28,374 nucleotides of DNA from JBBSVE01 sp038233815 (GCA_038233815.1 JBBSVE010000025.1:1-28374), one strand, 5' to 3'. Positions 8,514 to 17,188 are shown, counted from the first letter of the stretch. A program made the numbers and translations. The notes: generated by a model from the letters alone, not told the origin.

Positions 8514-8792
8514 CTAAAGTTGTCTATATTTCTGGATCGCCGTGACCTTCAGGGCATTTTCGCCATGCTTCTCCACCGCATCGCGCCAGAGCGCGAACTC
8601 CTCGATCGACAACGCATAACGCTGCAATGCCTCGGGTTCGGTCAGCAGACCGTGAACCACAGCGCGGACCACGACGGCCTTGCGGCTTGCGACCCACCGC
8701 CGGGTCGATTCGGGCGGAAGATCCGCCCGGCTGAGAACAGATCCGTCCGGCAAGCGGACCTGTCGCGGGCCTTCGACTTTTTTCAGATACAT
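8514..8792 (-). CDS. sciP: SciP-type CtrA inhibitor (DUF1153 family)
   Basis: Small helix-turn-helix-like protein that in Caulobacter binds CtrA and blocks activation of its target genes. The 92-residue product has the family core: VRLPDGSVLSRADLPPEST, TRRWVASRKAVVVRAV, GLLTEPEALQRYALSIEEF and the tail RDAVEKHGENALKVTAIQKYR. The open frame runs 41 codons further upstream, but MYLKKVEGPRQV at 8792 gives the usual length of about 90 residues and follows GAGGGATG. The gene lies immediately ahead of ctrA on the same strand and diverges from mnmA with a 121-base shared regulatory region. Confidence 0.9.
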   Translation of the reverse strand: MYLKKVEGPRQVRLPDGSVLSRADLPPESTRRWVASRKAVVVRAVVHGLLTEPEALQRYALSIEEFALWRDAVEKHGENALKVTAIQKYRQL

Positions 8793-8860
8793 CACCACAT
8801 CCCTCACCACACTGACGAAAGGATGCCGGATCGCGCTTAACCGGGCATGAAACCGGAGGG

Positions 8861-8888
8861 TTGAGAGTGCGGGGCATTTTCCTATATT
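8861..8888 (+). promoter_or_regulatory. Sigma-70-type promoter of mnmA
   Basis: TTGAGA (8861-8866) and TATATT (8883-8888) are separated by 16 bases. The -10 box lies 25 bases ahead of the chosen mnmA start codon. Confidence 0.55.
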
Positions 8889-8913
8889 GCGAGCCATTCC
8901 GGAAAGGCTGACC

Positions 8914-10050
8914 ATGGCGCTCGATCACCCTCTGAACTCTCTCGGCTTTGCCAAACCGCCTGCGCAGACGTGCGTGGTCGTGGCGATGTCCGGCGGCGTG
9001 GACAGCTCGGCCGCCGCCGCCCTCCTGAAGTCCGAGGGCTACGACGTCGTGGGCGTCACGCTCCAGCTCTACGACCATGGTGCTGCGCTGGCGAAAAAGG
9101 GCGCATGCTGCGCCGGGCGCGACATCCACGACGCGCGCCGGGTGGCAGAGGCGATAGGCTTTGCGCATTACGTGCTGGATTACGAGAACACCTTCCGCGA
9201 GGCGGTGATCGACGAGTTCGCCGACGCCTATCTCGCCGGTGCGACCCCGGTGCCCTGCATCCGCTGCAACGAGCGGGTGAAGTTCCGCGACCTGCTTGAA
9301 ACCGCGAAGGGCCTCGATGCCGATTGCATGGCGACCGGCCACTACATTCAGCGCCGCGAAGGCCCGTCGGGGGCGGAGCTTCACCGCGCCGCCGATCCGG
9401 CGCGGGACCAGAGCTATTTCCTGTTCTCCACCACACAGGCGCAACTCGACTATCTGCGCTTTCCCCTCGGGCATCTCGGCTCCAAGGCCGAGACGCGGGC
9501 ACTGGCCGCGCGCTTCGGCCTCGCGGTCGCGGACAAGCCCGACAGCCAGGACATCTGCTTCGTCCCCGACGGCAACTACGCCGCCGTGATCGAGAAGCTG
9601 CGCCCCGGCGCGGCCGACCCCGGTGAAATCGTGGACATGGCGGGCACGGTGATCGGCGCGCATCGCGGGGTGATCCACTACACCGTCGGCCAGCGCCGCG
9701 GTCTCGGCATCGGGGGCCTTGGCGATCCGCTCTACGTCGTTCGGCTGGAGCCTGCCACGCGCCGCGTGGTGGTGGGGCCGAAGGCCGCGTTGTCGACCCG
9801 CACCGTGCGACTGGGGGAGATCAACTGGCTCGGCGACGCGCCACTCTCCTCGCGCGCGGAGTGGCCGGTCGCGGTCAAGGTCCGTTCCACGAGGCCGGCG
9901 CGGGAGGCGGTGCTGCGGCCCCTGGAGGGCGGTCTGGCGGAGGTGGAACTGCTGGCACCGGAGGAGGGCGTGTCGCCGGGGCAGGCCTGTGTGTTTTACG
10001 CGGTGGAGGGGAGTAGAGTGCTGGGTGGGGGGTGGATCAGGAAGGGGTGA
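8914..10050 (+). CDS. mnmA: tRNA-specific 2-thiouridylase MnmA
   Basis: Introduces the 2-thio group at wobble U34 of tRNA-Lys, -Glu and -Gln, using ATP and a persulfide relay. The 378-residue product carries the PP-loop SGGVDSS (residues 26-32), the first catalytic cysteine in IRCNERVKF (Cys118) and the second in DSQDICFVPDG (Cys215). GHYIQRR and YTVGQRRGLGI are further family motifs. The frame is open from 8887, but MALDHPLN at 8914 is preceded by GGAAAGG and a promoter ends only a few bases upstream of 8887, so 8914 is the start. The 3' end converges on the low-GC orphan gene with a gap of 15 bases and no clear terminator. Confidence 0.97.
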   Translation: MALDHPLNSLGFAKPPAQTCVVVAMSGGVDSSAAAALLKSEGYDVVGVTLQLYDHGAALAKKGACCAGRDIHDARRVAEAIGFAHYVLDYENTFREAVIDEFADAYLAGATPVPCIRCNERVKFRDLLETAKGLDADCMATGHYIQRREGPSGAELHRAADPARDQSYFLFSTTQAQLDYLRFPLGHLGSKAETRALAARFGLAVADKPDSQDICFVPDGNYAAVIEKLRPGAADPGEIVDMAGTVIGAHRGVIHYTVGQRRGLGIGGLGDPLYVVRLEPATRRVVVGPKAALSTRTVRLGEINWLGDAPLSSRAEWPVAVKVRSTRPAREAVLRPLEGGLAEVELLAPEEGVSPGQACVFYAVEGSRVLGGGWIRKG

Positions 10051-10065
10051 AGGAACGTTGAAGGT

Positions 10066-11523
10066 TCACTCAAGAAGAAGCTTCAGGCCAAGTTTCCCCC
10101 GAACCTGCATTTGAGAATTAGTCAACCCTCTGCCATCGCTAGGCGTATTTCCCAAAGTGATAGATTCAAGGCCATCAAACTCTGCCTTTGCGACCAATCT
10201 TGTGTGTTTATTTTTTGATTTTTCCTCGTAACCATGACTAACCAAAATATTAGTCATTTCCGTTGCAAATCTACCTTTATCTTTTGACGCGCGACTCAAG
10301 TCTTGGACAAGCTCGGAAAGCGCAGGAGATGACGCGATTCTATCGCGAAACCTTTCGAAGATTAGTTTAGACCGAGGGTCCAAGCCAATGGTTTCGGAGT
10401 ATTTTAGGGTAGTCCTAACGGCAAGTCCTAATCGATCCGAAATCTCACCAGAGTAAATTTCGGGTCTTATGAGCCCAACTAAATTGTCCAGCGAAAAATC
10501 ACCCTCATCTGTTCCAATTTCATTCAGGATTGGAACGTCGACCTTTTGTTCCAGCTGATGAATCTTGTCTTGAAGGTTCGCGATCTCCTCCAAATATAAT
10601 TTGTCACTTTCTTCCACAGTCAAACGCTGTCTCTCGCGTTGACGCTGAATTCTGAGCGACTGCTCCTGCAACTCAGTCCAATCCCAACCAATCGACGGCA
10701 TTATCCCACGAATTGCGACAGCGCCCGCCAAGACGGAAGCAATGAGCTCTTTGGCATCGCTTATTTGCCAGCCAAAAAAATAGCGCCGCACTATTCCTTT
10801 CCCGGGAATTGAAAGGCCAATAGTGCCGCCGTAGGAGTTTCGTCCTGACGTTTCATCACGCAGACGAATAGAAAAAGCGCGGGTCGGCTCAGCCACAACG
10901 TGCGCTATTCCGCCCAATTGATAGGCAAGCCGTTCAATTTCTTTTCTGTTAAGTACCCAAGAGCCAAAATCTGTCGTTGAAATGTAGACTATAGGTAAAT
11001 GCTGACTTGCGTTACCCAACATGATCGATTTGGCGGTGGAAAGATCTTCATTCGAATCTTCAAGCCAGATTACTTGGTCCGAAACAACTAGACTGCCATC
11101 CACGCCACCCCATCCGCTTTTTAACAGCGCTTTGATGAGATAGGGCTTCTTCGGAACCTCGACTTTTACTCCTGGCAAGCGAGCGACACATTCGGTCCTA
11201 AACCTCAGAAGATCGTCTTTTGTGTCCGCGCTAGCACGCCGGAGCACACCCTCTGTGCGCCACGTTCGGCCTTCCGTGTCGGGTAAATCATGACGAAATC
11301 CTATTGCTGACCAAACCTCTGAGACTCTCAATTCACGGATGCGTAGCTCTTCGCCTGAGGGCGATACGACATATGCGTTCTCACCATCCAAGCTCTCACT
11401 CGTTAAATAATTCAATACATCACTGTCTTCTATGCCACGCAGCCAAGCCATGACTTCAGCGACAAACGATCCTTTATTTTCAAGGGGCTTAACGGCGAAC
11501 TCAGTGATGAATGGCAGCATCAT
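10066..11523 (-). CDS. Orphan low-GC protein of unknown function with coiled coil
   Basis: A 485-residue soluble protein that I do not recognise. GAGG lies five bases before a double ATG (11523 and 11520); either may be used. Visible pieces: an N-terminal alpha/beta part (1-110); PYLIKALLKSGWGGVDGSL with a conserved-looking Gly/Trp turn (about 125-145); HLPIVYISTTD then ERLAYQLGGIAHVV and NSYGGTIGLSIPG (about 175-240), which read like a compact sensor or enzyme domain; a charged coiled coil around 285-330 (QRQRERQRLTVEESDKLYLE); and a Lys/Arg-rich helical C-terminal part. There is no signal peptide or membrane helix. Base composition and codon choice (AAA, ATT, AAT, TTA) are far more AT-rich than in the neighbours, which argues for horizontal gain. 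No integrase, IS or repeat flanks it. A role in phage defence is only a guess from architecture and setting. Confidence 0.8.
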   Translation of the reverse strand: MMLPFITEFAVKPLENKGSFVAEVMAWLRGIEDSDVLNYLTSESLDGENAYVVSPSGEELRIRELRVSEVWSAIGFRHDLPDTEGRTWRTEGVLRRASADTKDDLLRFRTECVARLPGVKVEVPKKPYLIKALLKSGWGGVDGSLVVSDQVIWLEDSNEDLSTAKSIMLGNASQHLPIVYISTTDFGSWVLNRKEIERLAYQLGGIAHVVAEPTRAFSIRLRDETSGRNSYGGTIGLSIPGKGIVRRYFFGWQISDAKELIASVLAGAVAIRGIMPSIGWDWTELQEQSLRIQRQRERQRLTVEESDKLYLEEIANLQDKIHQLEQKVDVPILNEIGTDEGDFSLDNLVGLIRPEIYSGEISDRLGLAVRTTLKYSETIGLDPRSKLIFERFRDRIASSPALSELVQDLSRASKDKGRFATEMTNILVSHGYEEKSKNKHTRLVAKAEFDGLESITLGNTPSDGRGLTNSQMQVRGKLGLKLLLE

Positions 11524-11554
11524 TTTTTCCTCGGATTATTCTGACGTGAAGGTG

Positions 11555-11583
11555 ATAGTTGATGAATGACCACCTGAGGTCAA
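11555..11583 (-). promoter_or_regulatory. Promoter of the orphan low-GC gene
   Basis: On the minus strand TTGACC (11583-11578) and AACTAT (11560-11555) are separated by 17 bases, beginning six bases past the gatB stop. This would let the orphan gene be transcribed independently of gatB. Confidence 0.5.
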
Positions 11584-11588
11584 TTATT

Positions 11589-13097
11589 TTACCCCAACTT
11601 CTCCGCCACCATCGCATTGACCACCGCCGGGTTCGCCTTACCCCCCGTGCTCTTCAACACCTGCCCCACGAACCACCCTGCCAGCTTCGCGTTCGCCTTC
11701 GCCTTTTCCACCTGCGCAGGGTTCGCCGCGATCAGGGCGTCGATGGCGGCCTCGATTTCGCCCGTGTCCGTCACCTGCTTCATGCCACGCGCCGCCGCGA
11801 CCTCGGCGGGATCGCCTCCCTCCATCCAGACCAAATCGAACAGGTCCTTCGCCATTCTGCCGGAGATCTCGCCCGCGCCGATCAGGTCCACGATGCCGCC
11901 GAGGTGGGCGGCCGACATCGGCGTCTCCGCAATCGTCAAACCCTCGCGGTTCAGCCGCCCGAAGAGGTCGTTGATGATCCAGTTCGCCACCATCTTTCCG
12001 TCGCGGCCCGCGGCGACGGTCTCGTAGAACGCCGCGTTATCCAGATCTGCGGTCAGGACGTTGGCGTCGTAGTCGGTGAGGCCGAAATCGGCCATGAAGC
12101 GGGCTTTCTTGGCATCCGGCAATTCCGGCATGGAGGCGGCAATCGCATCGACCCACGCCTGCTCGATCTCCAGCGGCAGGAGGTCGGGGTCGGGGAAATA
12201 CCGGTAGTCGTGCGCCTCCTCCTTGGATCGCATGGAGCGGGTCTCGCCCTTATCGGGGTCGTAGAGGCGGGTTTCCTGATGTATCTCGCCGCCGTCTTCG
12301 AGGATCGCGATCTGACGTCGCGCCTCATAGTCGATGGCTTGAGTCATGAAACGCAGGGAGTTCATGTTCTTGATTTCGCAGCGCGTCCCCAGATGCGAAA
12401 AGTCCTGCGTTTCGGCATAGCGCTCATAAGCGCCGGGGCGGCAGACGGAGACGTTCACGTCGGCGCGCAGGTTGCCGTTCTGCATGTTGCCATCGCAGGT
12501 GCCCAGATAGCGCAGGATCTGGCGGAGTTTGGTGACGTAAGCCGTCGCCTCCTCCGCCGAGCGGATGTCGGGGCGGGACACGATCTCCATCAGTGCGACG
12601 CCGGTGCGGTTGAGGTCGACGAAGCTCATCGCGGGGTCCATGTCGTGGATCGACTTGCCTGCGTCCTGCTCCAGATGGATGCGCTCGATCCGCACCATGC
12701 GCGCGACGCCGGGGGCGAGGTCGACGCGGACCTCCCCCTCCCCCACGATGGGATGGTAAAGCTGGCTGATCTGGTAGCCCTGCGGCAGGTCGGGGTAGAA
12801 GTAGTTCTTCCGATCGAAGGCGGAGCGGAGGTTGATCTGCGCTTTCAGGCCCAGACCCGACCGAACGGCCTGTTCAACGCAATAGTCATTGATGACCGGC
12901 AGCATTCCCGGCATCGCGGCATCGACGAAGGCGACATTGGAATTGGGCTCCGCTCCGACCTTGGTGGACGCGCCCGAAAAGAGCTTGGCGTTGGATGCGA
13001 CCTGGGCGTGGATCTCCATCCCGATGACGAGTTCCCAGTCGTGCGTCGCCCCCGCGATGGTCTTCGCTATGGGAGCCTCGAAGGTAAGATCCAACAT
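11589..13097 (-). CDS. gatB: Asp/Glu-tRNA(Asn/Gln) amidotransferase subunit B
   Basis: Kinase/tRNA-binding subunit of the GatCAB complex, which converts Glu-tRNA-Gln (and Asp-tRNA-Asn) to the amidated forms by phosphorylating the misacylated tRNA. The 502-residue length is normal. Family motifs: WELVIGMEIHAQV at the start, PGMLPVIN, DRKNYFYPDLPQGYQISQ, HLEQDAGKS, DLNRTGVALMEIVS, EIKNMNSLRF and the QETRLYD and YRYFPDPDL segments; the C-terminal YqeY-like domain ends KSTGGKANPAVVNAMV. GAAAGG precedes the ATG and a promoter is visible upstream. gatA and gatC are not in this window. Downstream on the same strand lies the low-GC orphan gene, 65 bases away. Confidence 0.97.
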   Translation of the reverse strand: MLDLTFEAPIAKTIAGATHDWELVIGMEIHAQVASNAKLFSGASTKVGAEPNSNVAFVDAAMPGMLPVINDYCVEQAVRSGLGLKAQINLRSAFDRKNYFYPDLPQGYQISQLYHPIVGEGEVRVDLAPGVARMVRIERIHLEQDAGKSIHDMDPAMSFVDLNRTGVALMEIVSRPDIRSAEEATAYVTKLRQILRYLGTCDGNMQNGNLRADVNVSVCRPGAYERYAETQDFSHLGTRCEIKNMNSLRFMTQAIDYEARRQIAILEDGGEIHQETRLYDPDKGETRSMRSKEEAHDYRYFPDPDLLPLEIEQAWVDAIAASMPELPDAKKARFMADFGLTDYDANVLTADLDNAAFYETVAAGRDGKMVANWIINDLFGRLNREGLTIAETPMSAAHLGGIVDLIGAGEISGRMAKDLFDLVWMEGGDPAEVAAARGMKQVTDTGEIEAAIDALIAANPAQVEKAKANAKLAGWFVGQVLKSTGGKANPAVVNAMVAEKLG

Positions 13098-13123
13098 GCC
13101 GGTGCCTTTCAGGATTCTGATCC

Positions 13124-13152
13124 GTCCTAGGGCGATGGCGTGCGGTGATCAA
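13124..13152 (-). promoter_or_regulatory. Sigma-70-type promoter of gatB
   Basis: On the minus strand TTGATC (13152-13147) and TAGGAC (13129-13124) are separated by 17 bases, with the -10 box 26 bases ahead of the gatB ATG. Confidence 0.5.
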
Positions 13153-13162
13153 GCCGGGAGGG

Positions 13163-14038
13163 TCAGACCGTCCCGTCCACAGGCCGGCGAAACAGGCGGT
13201 AGAGCGGCGATGTCTGCACGAGGCTTACGTTCGGCGCATGCCGGCCGCCGAGGGACAGGGTGCGTTCGCGCAGATCCTCGATCGCGATCTCGGATTTCGG
13301 ATTGAGGCTCGCGGCCGGAATTGGGCGGCCCATCGTCAGACGGAAGGGCTGGCGGTCCTTGTTCAGCAGTTCATGGAAGAGCGTGATGTCGCGCAGAGTC
13401 GGATGAATCGCGTCGAAGATATAGAACATCGCCGAATTGCGGGCGCGTATGTGAAGCGGGATCACGGGCAGGTCGAACTTTCGCGCGATCATCGCGGCGG
13501 AGGCCATCCACGGACGCTCATACAGGCGCAGGCCGTGCCGTTTGGCAAGCCGGCCGGAGGGGAAGATCACGCCGAGCCTGCCGTCGCCGATAGCCTTGCG
13601 GGTGAAATCCATCGTCTCGCGGGTTTTCGACATGGAGCGTTTCTCGGGGCGCCATTCAACCGGGGCGATCATATCCGCCATCTGCGGAAAAATACGCAGG
13701 ATGTCGCGGTTGGTGTAGATGTAGAGGTCGGGTCGCAGGGCCTTCAGGGCGTGATAGACGATCACCCCGTCGGCGATCCCCGTCGGATGGTTGGCCAGCA
13801 CCAGCGCGGGGCCGGTCCTCGGCAGATGCTCCAGTCCCGTCACCTCCACATCACGCGCGATGAGGGACGCGGCATAGGCCATGAGATCGGGCGTCGTCAT
13901 CTCCCGCACTGCCGAGGCCGAAGCGATGGTGTGCGAATAGTCCAGCATCCCGTAGAGCAGCGCGCGCAGCGGCGCATGGCGCTTGCGGGCGAGCCACGGC
14001 GCGCGTTCGAAGATGAGAGGGTCGATCTGGTCGCGCAT
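13163..14038 (-). CDS. PlsC-like lysophospholipid/glycerol acyltransferase
   Basis: Probable membrane-associated acyltransferase of the LPLAT superfamily, transferring a fatty acyl group to a lysolipid. In the 291-residue product ALVLANHPTGIADG (about 78-91) is the catalytic His/Asp block, with five residues between His84 and Asp90 instead of the four in classical PlsC. That spacing recalls the hemolysin/ornithine-lipid-acyltransferase branch (NHPFG type). VIFPSGRLAKR is the phosphate-binding block and LPVIPLHIRARNS the following strand. The frame is open 12 codons upstream from a TTG, but ATG at 14038 is the more natural start; neither has a clear ribosome binding site. It lies between gatB and pepN on the same strand. 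The exact acceptor lipid cannot be deduced. Confidence 0.75.
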   Translation of the reverse strand: MRDQIDPLIFERAPWLARKRHAPLRALLYGMLDYSHTIASASAVREMTTPDLMAYAASLIARDVEVTGLEHLPRTGPALVLANHPTGIADGVIVYHALKALRPDLYIYTNRDILRIFPQMADMIAPVEWRPEKRSMSKTRETMDFTRKAIGDGRLGVIFPSGRLAKRHGLRLYERPWMASAAMIARKFDLPVIPLHIRARNSAMFYIFDAIHPTLRDITLFHELLNKDRQPFRLTMGRPIPAASLNPKSEIAIEDLRERTLSLGGRHAPNVSLVQTSPLYRLFRRPVDGTV

Positions 14039-14125
14039 GATCTGAAGAATTAATCGGTTTGGCAAAAGGTTCAATGACGTTCGCGTCCGATTTGTCGCAC
14101 GGTGCGACTGGCCTTCGTCCCGCGC

Positions 14126-16702
14126 TCAGTCCCCCAGCATCCGCGCCACCATCTCGCCCAGATCGCGCGACAACCCCCGCGTGTCCCGGATGCGGAAAAG
14201 CTCGCCCCGGATCATCGCCTGATGGTCCTCGTCATAGCGCGACCAGCTGTCGAACGCGGTGGACATGCGGGCTGCGGTCTGGGGGTTGAGCGGGTCGAGC
14301 CGGATCAGCCAGTCGCCGAGCAGCCTGTAGGCCGCACCGGACGCATGGTGAAAGCCTGCGTGATTGGCCGACAGCGCCCCGATCACCGACCGGAAGCGAT
14401 TGGGATTCTTCCATTCGAACGCTGGATCTGCGGTCAGCGCCTCCACCACGTCCGCCAGCCGGTCCGGTGCGGCATGGACGGTCTGGAGCGTGAACCACTT
14501 GTCCATCACGAGCCGGTCGCCCTGCCAGCGGTCGCGAAAGCGGGCAAGCTCTGCCTCCCCCGCGGTGATGTCCAGAAGGCAGGCGAGGCTCGCCACCTCC
14601 TCGGTCATATTGTCAGCGCGCGCGAAAACGGAGCGAGCCGCCTCCCCCCCGTCGAGCCGGGTCTTGAGCGCCAGTGCGCCGAGCCGAAGCGCACGGCGGC
14701 CCGCAGCGGCGGCGTTCGGGCTGTAGGCGCCGGGCTCCGCAAGGGCGTCCATCAGCGCGCCGAGCCGCGCGCCCAGATGCTCCGCCAGCGCCTGCGTGAG
14801 GGCGCGGCGCGCCTTGAAGATCGCCTGCGGGTCGGGGACATGGCCCGCGGCGAACAGGGTCTGCGCCATGTCGTCGTCCGACGGAAGCCGCAGCGCCAGC
14901 GCGCGGAACGCGGGGTCGAGACTGTCGTCGACGATCACCATCTCCACCGCGGCCAGCCAGTCTGCGTCGGGTTCGGCGCCGTCCGTTACCATCCGGGCCA
15001 GCACGTCCTTGGCCAGCGCCCGCCCGGCGTCCCACTTGTTGAACGGGTCGGTGTCATGCGCCAGCAGGAACGCGCGCTCCGCCGCCGTTGTCGCCCGCTC
15101 AAGGATCACCGGTGCTGAGAACCCGCGCAGCAGCGATGGCACCGGGCGAGCGGCGAGACCGTGAAACGCGAAGCTTTGCGACGGCTCCGTCAGCTCGAGC
15201 ACGGTGGTCGCCAGAACCTCGTCGCCGTTCGGGTTCAGGAGGCCCACGGCAAGCGGGATCACCTTGGCGGCCTTGTCGGGCTGGCCCGGCGTCGGCGGGT
15301 TCGTCTGCGTGACATGGAGGTTGTAAGTGCCGTCCGCGAAATCGTCCGTGACCGTCAGGCGCGGCGTCCCGGCCTCGGTATACCAGCGCCGGAACTGGGT
15401 GAGGTCGCGGCCCGTCGTATCCTCGAAGACCGCCAGCCAATCCTCGATCGTTGCCGCCTCCCCGTCGTGGCGGTCGAAATAGAGGTCGAGTGCTCTACGG
15501 TAGCTCTCATCCCCCACGAGGCGCTTCAGCATGCCGATCACCTCGGCGCCTTTTTCGTAGACGGTCGCGGTGTAGAAATTGTTGATCTCCACATAGGCGT
15601 CGGGGCGGACAGGGTGGGCCAGCGGTCCCGCATCCTCGCGGAACTGGCGCGCGCGCAGCGTCATCACATCCTCGATCCGCTTCACCGCCACGGACCGCAT
15701 GTCGCCGGAGAACTGCTGGTCGCGAAAGACCGTCAGCCCTTCTTTCAGGCACAGCTGGAACCAGTCGCGGCAGGTGATGCGGTTGCCGGTCCAGTTGTGA
15801 AAATACTCGTGCGCGATGATCGCCTCGATCCGGGCGAAATCCTCGTCGGTCGCGGTTTCGGGCAAGGCCAGAACATATTTGGAGTTGAAAATGTTCAGCC
15901 CCTTGTTCTCCATCGCGCCCATGTTGAAATCATCGACCGCGACGATGTTGAACACGTCGAGATCGTATTCCCGCCCGTAGGTGCGTTCGTCCCATTGCAT
16001 CGACCGGATCAGGCTGTCCATCGCATAGGCACATTTGCCCTCGTCACCCGGACGGACCCAGATGTTGAGCCGCACGGGCCCCCCCGAGGCGGTGGTGAAG
16101 TCGGCCGAATGGGCCACCAGATCGCCCGCGACCAGCGCGAACAGGTAGCAGGGTTTGCGCCACGGATCGGACCAGTGCCCGCGCGCGACCTCGTTGCCGT
16201 TCGACAGAAGGACCGGCAGGTCGTTCTCGATCGCCACCTCGAACCGGGTCATCACATCCGGGCGGTCGGGGTAGAATGTGATCTTGCGGAACCCCTCCGC
16301 CTCGCATTGCGTGCAATACATGCCGTTCGACATGTAGAGCCCTTCGAGCGCGGTGTTGGCGGCTGGGGCGATCTCCACCTCCGTCTCCAGCACGAAGGCC
16401 CCGTGGGGGAGGATGTCAGCCGGAAGGGTCAGGCCCAGCGCGTCCGGTGCGATGTCATGGACCACGCCATCGATGCGAAGTGCGCGGAGCGTCAGCCCCT
16501 CGCCGTCGAGGCGCAGGTCCACGGGCGCGGGCCCGGTGGGCGAGATCTCGAACCGCGCGGCCACGCGGGTCGTCTGCGGGTCGAGCCGGAAGGTGAGGTG
16601 GAGCGCGTCGATGCGGAACGGATAGGGCGCATAATCGGCCAGCCGGACGGGATCGGGCGCTTCGCCCCCCGAGGGCGCCGTGGGTGCAGGTGTGTCGGAC
16701 AT
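14126..16702 (-). CDS. pepN: Aminopeptidase N (M1 zinc metallopeptidase)
   Basis: Cytoplasmic zinc aminopeptidase that removes N-terminal residues from peptides. The 858-residue product matches the bacterial PepN subfamily in length. Zinc site HEYFH at 298-302 with third ligand Glu321 in CLKEGLTVF; exopeptidase motif GAMEN at 262-266; the substrate tyrosine lies in the NNFYTATVYEKGAEVI region. The N-terminal beta domain and the long helical C-terminal domain (ends ARMLGD) are complete. There is no signal peptide. The start MSDTPAPTAPSGG is low-complexity, with AAAGG about 10 bases upstream. It diverges from the small membrane-protein gene at 16846 with a 143-base gap that includes a 6-bp inverted repeat (GAGGGC/GCCCTC, 16772-16793) of unclear meaning. 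Confidence 0.97.
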   Translation of the reverse strand: MSDTPAPTAPSGGEAPDPVRLADYAPYPFRIDALHLTFRLDPQTTRVAARFEISPTGPAPVDLRLDGEGLTLRALRIDGVVHDIAPDALGLTLPADILPHGAFVLETEVEIAPAANTALEGLYMSNGMYCTQCEAEGFRKITFYPDRPDVMTRFEVAIENDLPVLLSNGNEVARGHWSDPWRKPCYLFALVAGDLVAHSADFTTASGGPVRLNIWVRPGDEGKCAYAMDSLIRSMQWDERTYGREYDLDVFNIVAVDDFNMGAMENKGLNIFNSKYVLALPETATDEDFARIEAIIAHEYFHNWTGNRITCRDWFQLCLKEGLTVFRDQQFSGDMRSVAVKRIEDVMTLRARQFREDAGPLAHPVRPDAYVEINNFYTATVYEKGAEVIGMLKRLVGDESYRRALDLYFDRHDGEAATIEDWLAVFEDTTGRDLTQFRRWYTEAGTPRLTVTDDFADGTYNLHVTQTNPPTPGQPDKAAKVIPLAVGLLNPNGDEVLATTVLELTEPSQSFAFHGLAARPVPSLLRGFSAPVILERATTAAERAFLLAHDTDPFNKWDAGRALAKDVLARMVTDGAEPDADWLAAVEMVIVDDSLDPAFRALALRLPSDDDMAQTLFAAGHVPDPQAIFKARRALTQALAEHLGARLGALMDALAEPGAYSPNAAAAGRRALRLGALALKTRLDGGEAARSVFARADNMTEEVASLACLLDITAGEAELARFRDRWQGDRLVMDKWFTLQTVHAAPDRLADVVEALTADPAFEWKNPNRFRSVIGALSANHAGFHHASGAAYRLLGDWLIRLDPLNPQTAARMSTAFDSWSRYDEDHQAMIRGELFRIRDTRGLSRDLGEMVARMLGD

Positions 16703-16845
16703 GGATCGCGCCTTTCATGCCGCCCGCCCGGACGGGGAACGGGTTCATCGCGCCGGACGTTAGGTCGGGAAGAGGGCGATAACAACTGCCCTCATCAGGG
16801 AGCAGGCGTCACCCGGACCCGCTCATCCAGTTCGAAAGGAAGATC

Positions 16846-17148
16846 ATGTCGGCCCCCCGCACCAACTTGGACAAGCAAGCCAAGAACCACAGATTCTCTC
16901 TGGCAGGGATGGCGGTTGTGCTGTGTTTTGTCGCCCTCATTCTGGCCGGGATCATCTATGTGACCGCCGACCGCGGCAACACCCCGAGGGACGCTACGAA
17001 CGTGGACGCGCCCGCGTCATCGCAAGGCAATGTCACCGCTGGTCCGACCACCGGCGATGTGCCGTCCAACGCACCGGCAGCGGGCGTCGTGGCACCGACC
17101 CCCGATCCTGCGAATGCACCGGCGGCGCCGTCGAATGCCAACAACTGA
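16846..17148 (+). CDS. Small single-pass membrane protein with Pro/Ala-rich tail
   Basis: A 100-residue protein I cannot assign to a family. It has a basic N-terminus (residues 1-17, with Lys/Arg), one hydrophobic helix at about 18-42 (SLAGMAVVLCFVALILAGII), then a low-complexity tail of Pro, Ala, Asn, Thr and Gly with no charge pattern. The topology is probably N-in with the tail in the periplasm. AAGGAAG precedes the ATG at ideal spacing, supporting real translation. It diverges from pepN and is followed 40 bases later by the DUF2256 gene. The composition resembles small cell-envelope proteins; no function can be claimed. Confidence 0.7.
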   Translation: MSAPRTNLDKQAKNHRFSLAGMAVVLCFVALILAGIIYVTADRGNTPRDATNVDAPASSQGNVTAGPTTGDVPSNAPAAGVVAPTPDPANAPAAPSNANN

Positions 17149-17188
17149 GGGAACGTAACCGTCTCCTCGGGCAATCGTGGTATCTGCC

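Noticed and set aside
8524..9678. A 384-codon minus-strand frame across mnmA and sciP
   Set aside because: Shadow of mnmA continuing into sciP in the wrong frame.
10030..11600. Prophage or transposon carrying the low-GC gene
   Set aside because: No integrase, transposase, terminal inverted repeats or convincing target-site duplication at the edges; only a short shared GTGAAGG near both sides, which is likely chance.
11559..13130. A 523-codon plus-strand open frame opposite gatB
   Set aside because: Shadow of gatB, with His/Arg/Gly-rich sequence and no motif.
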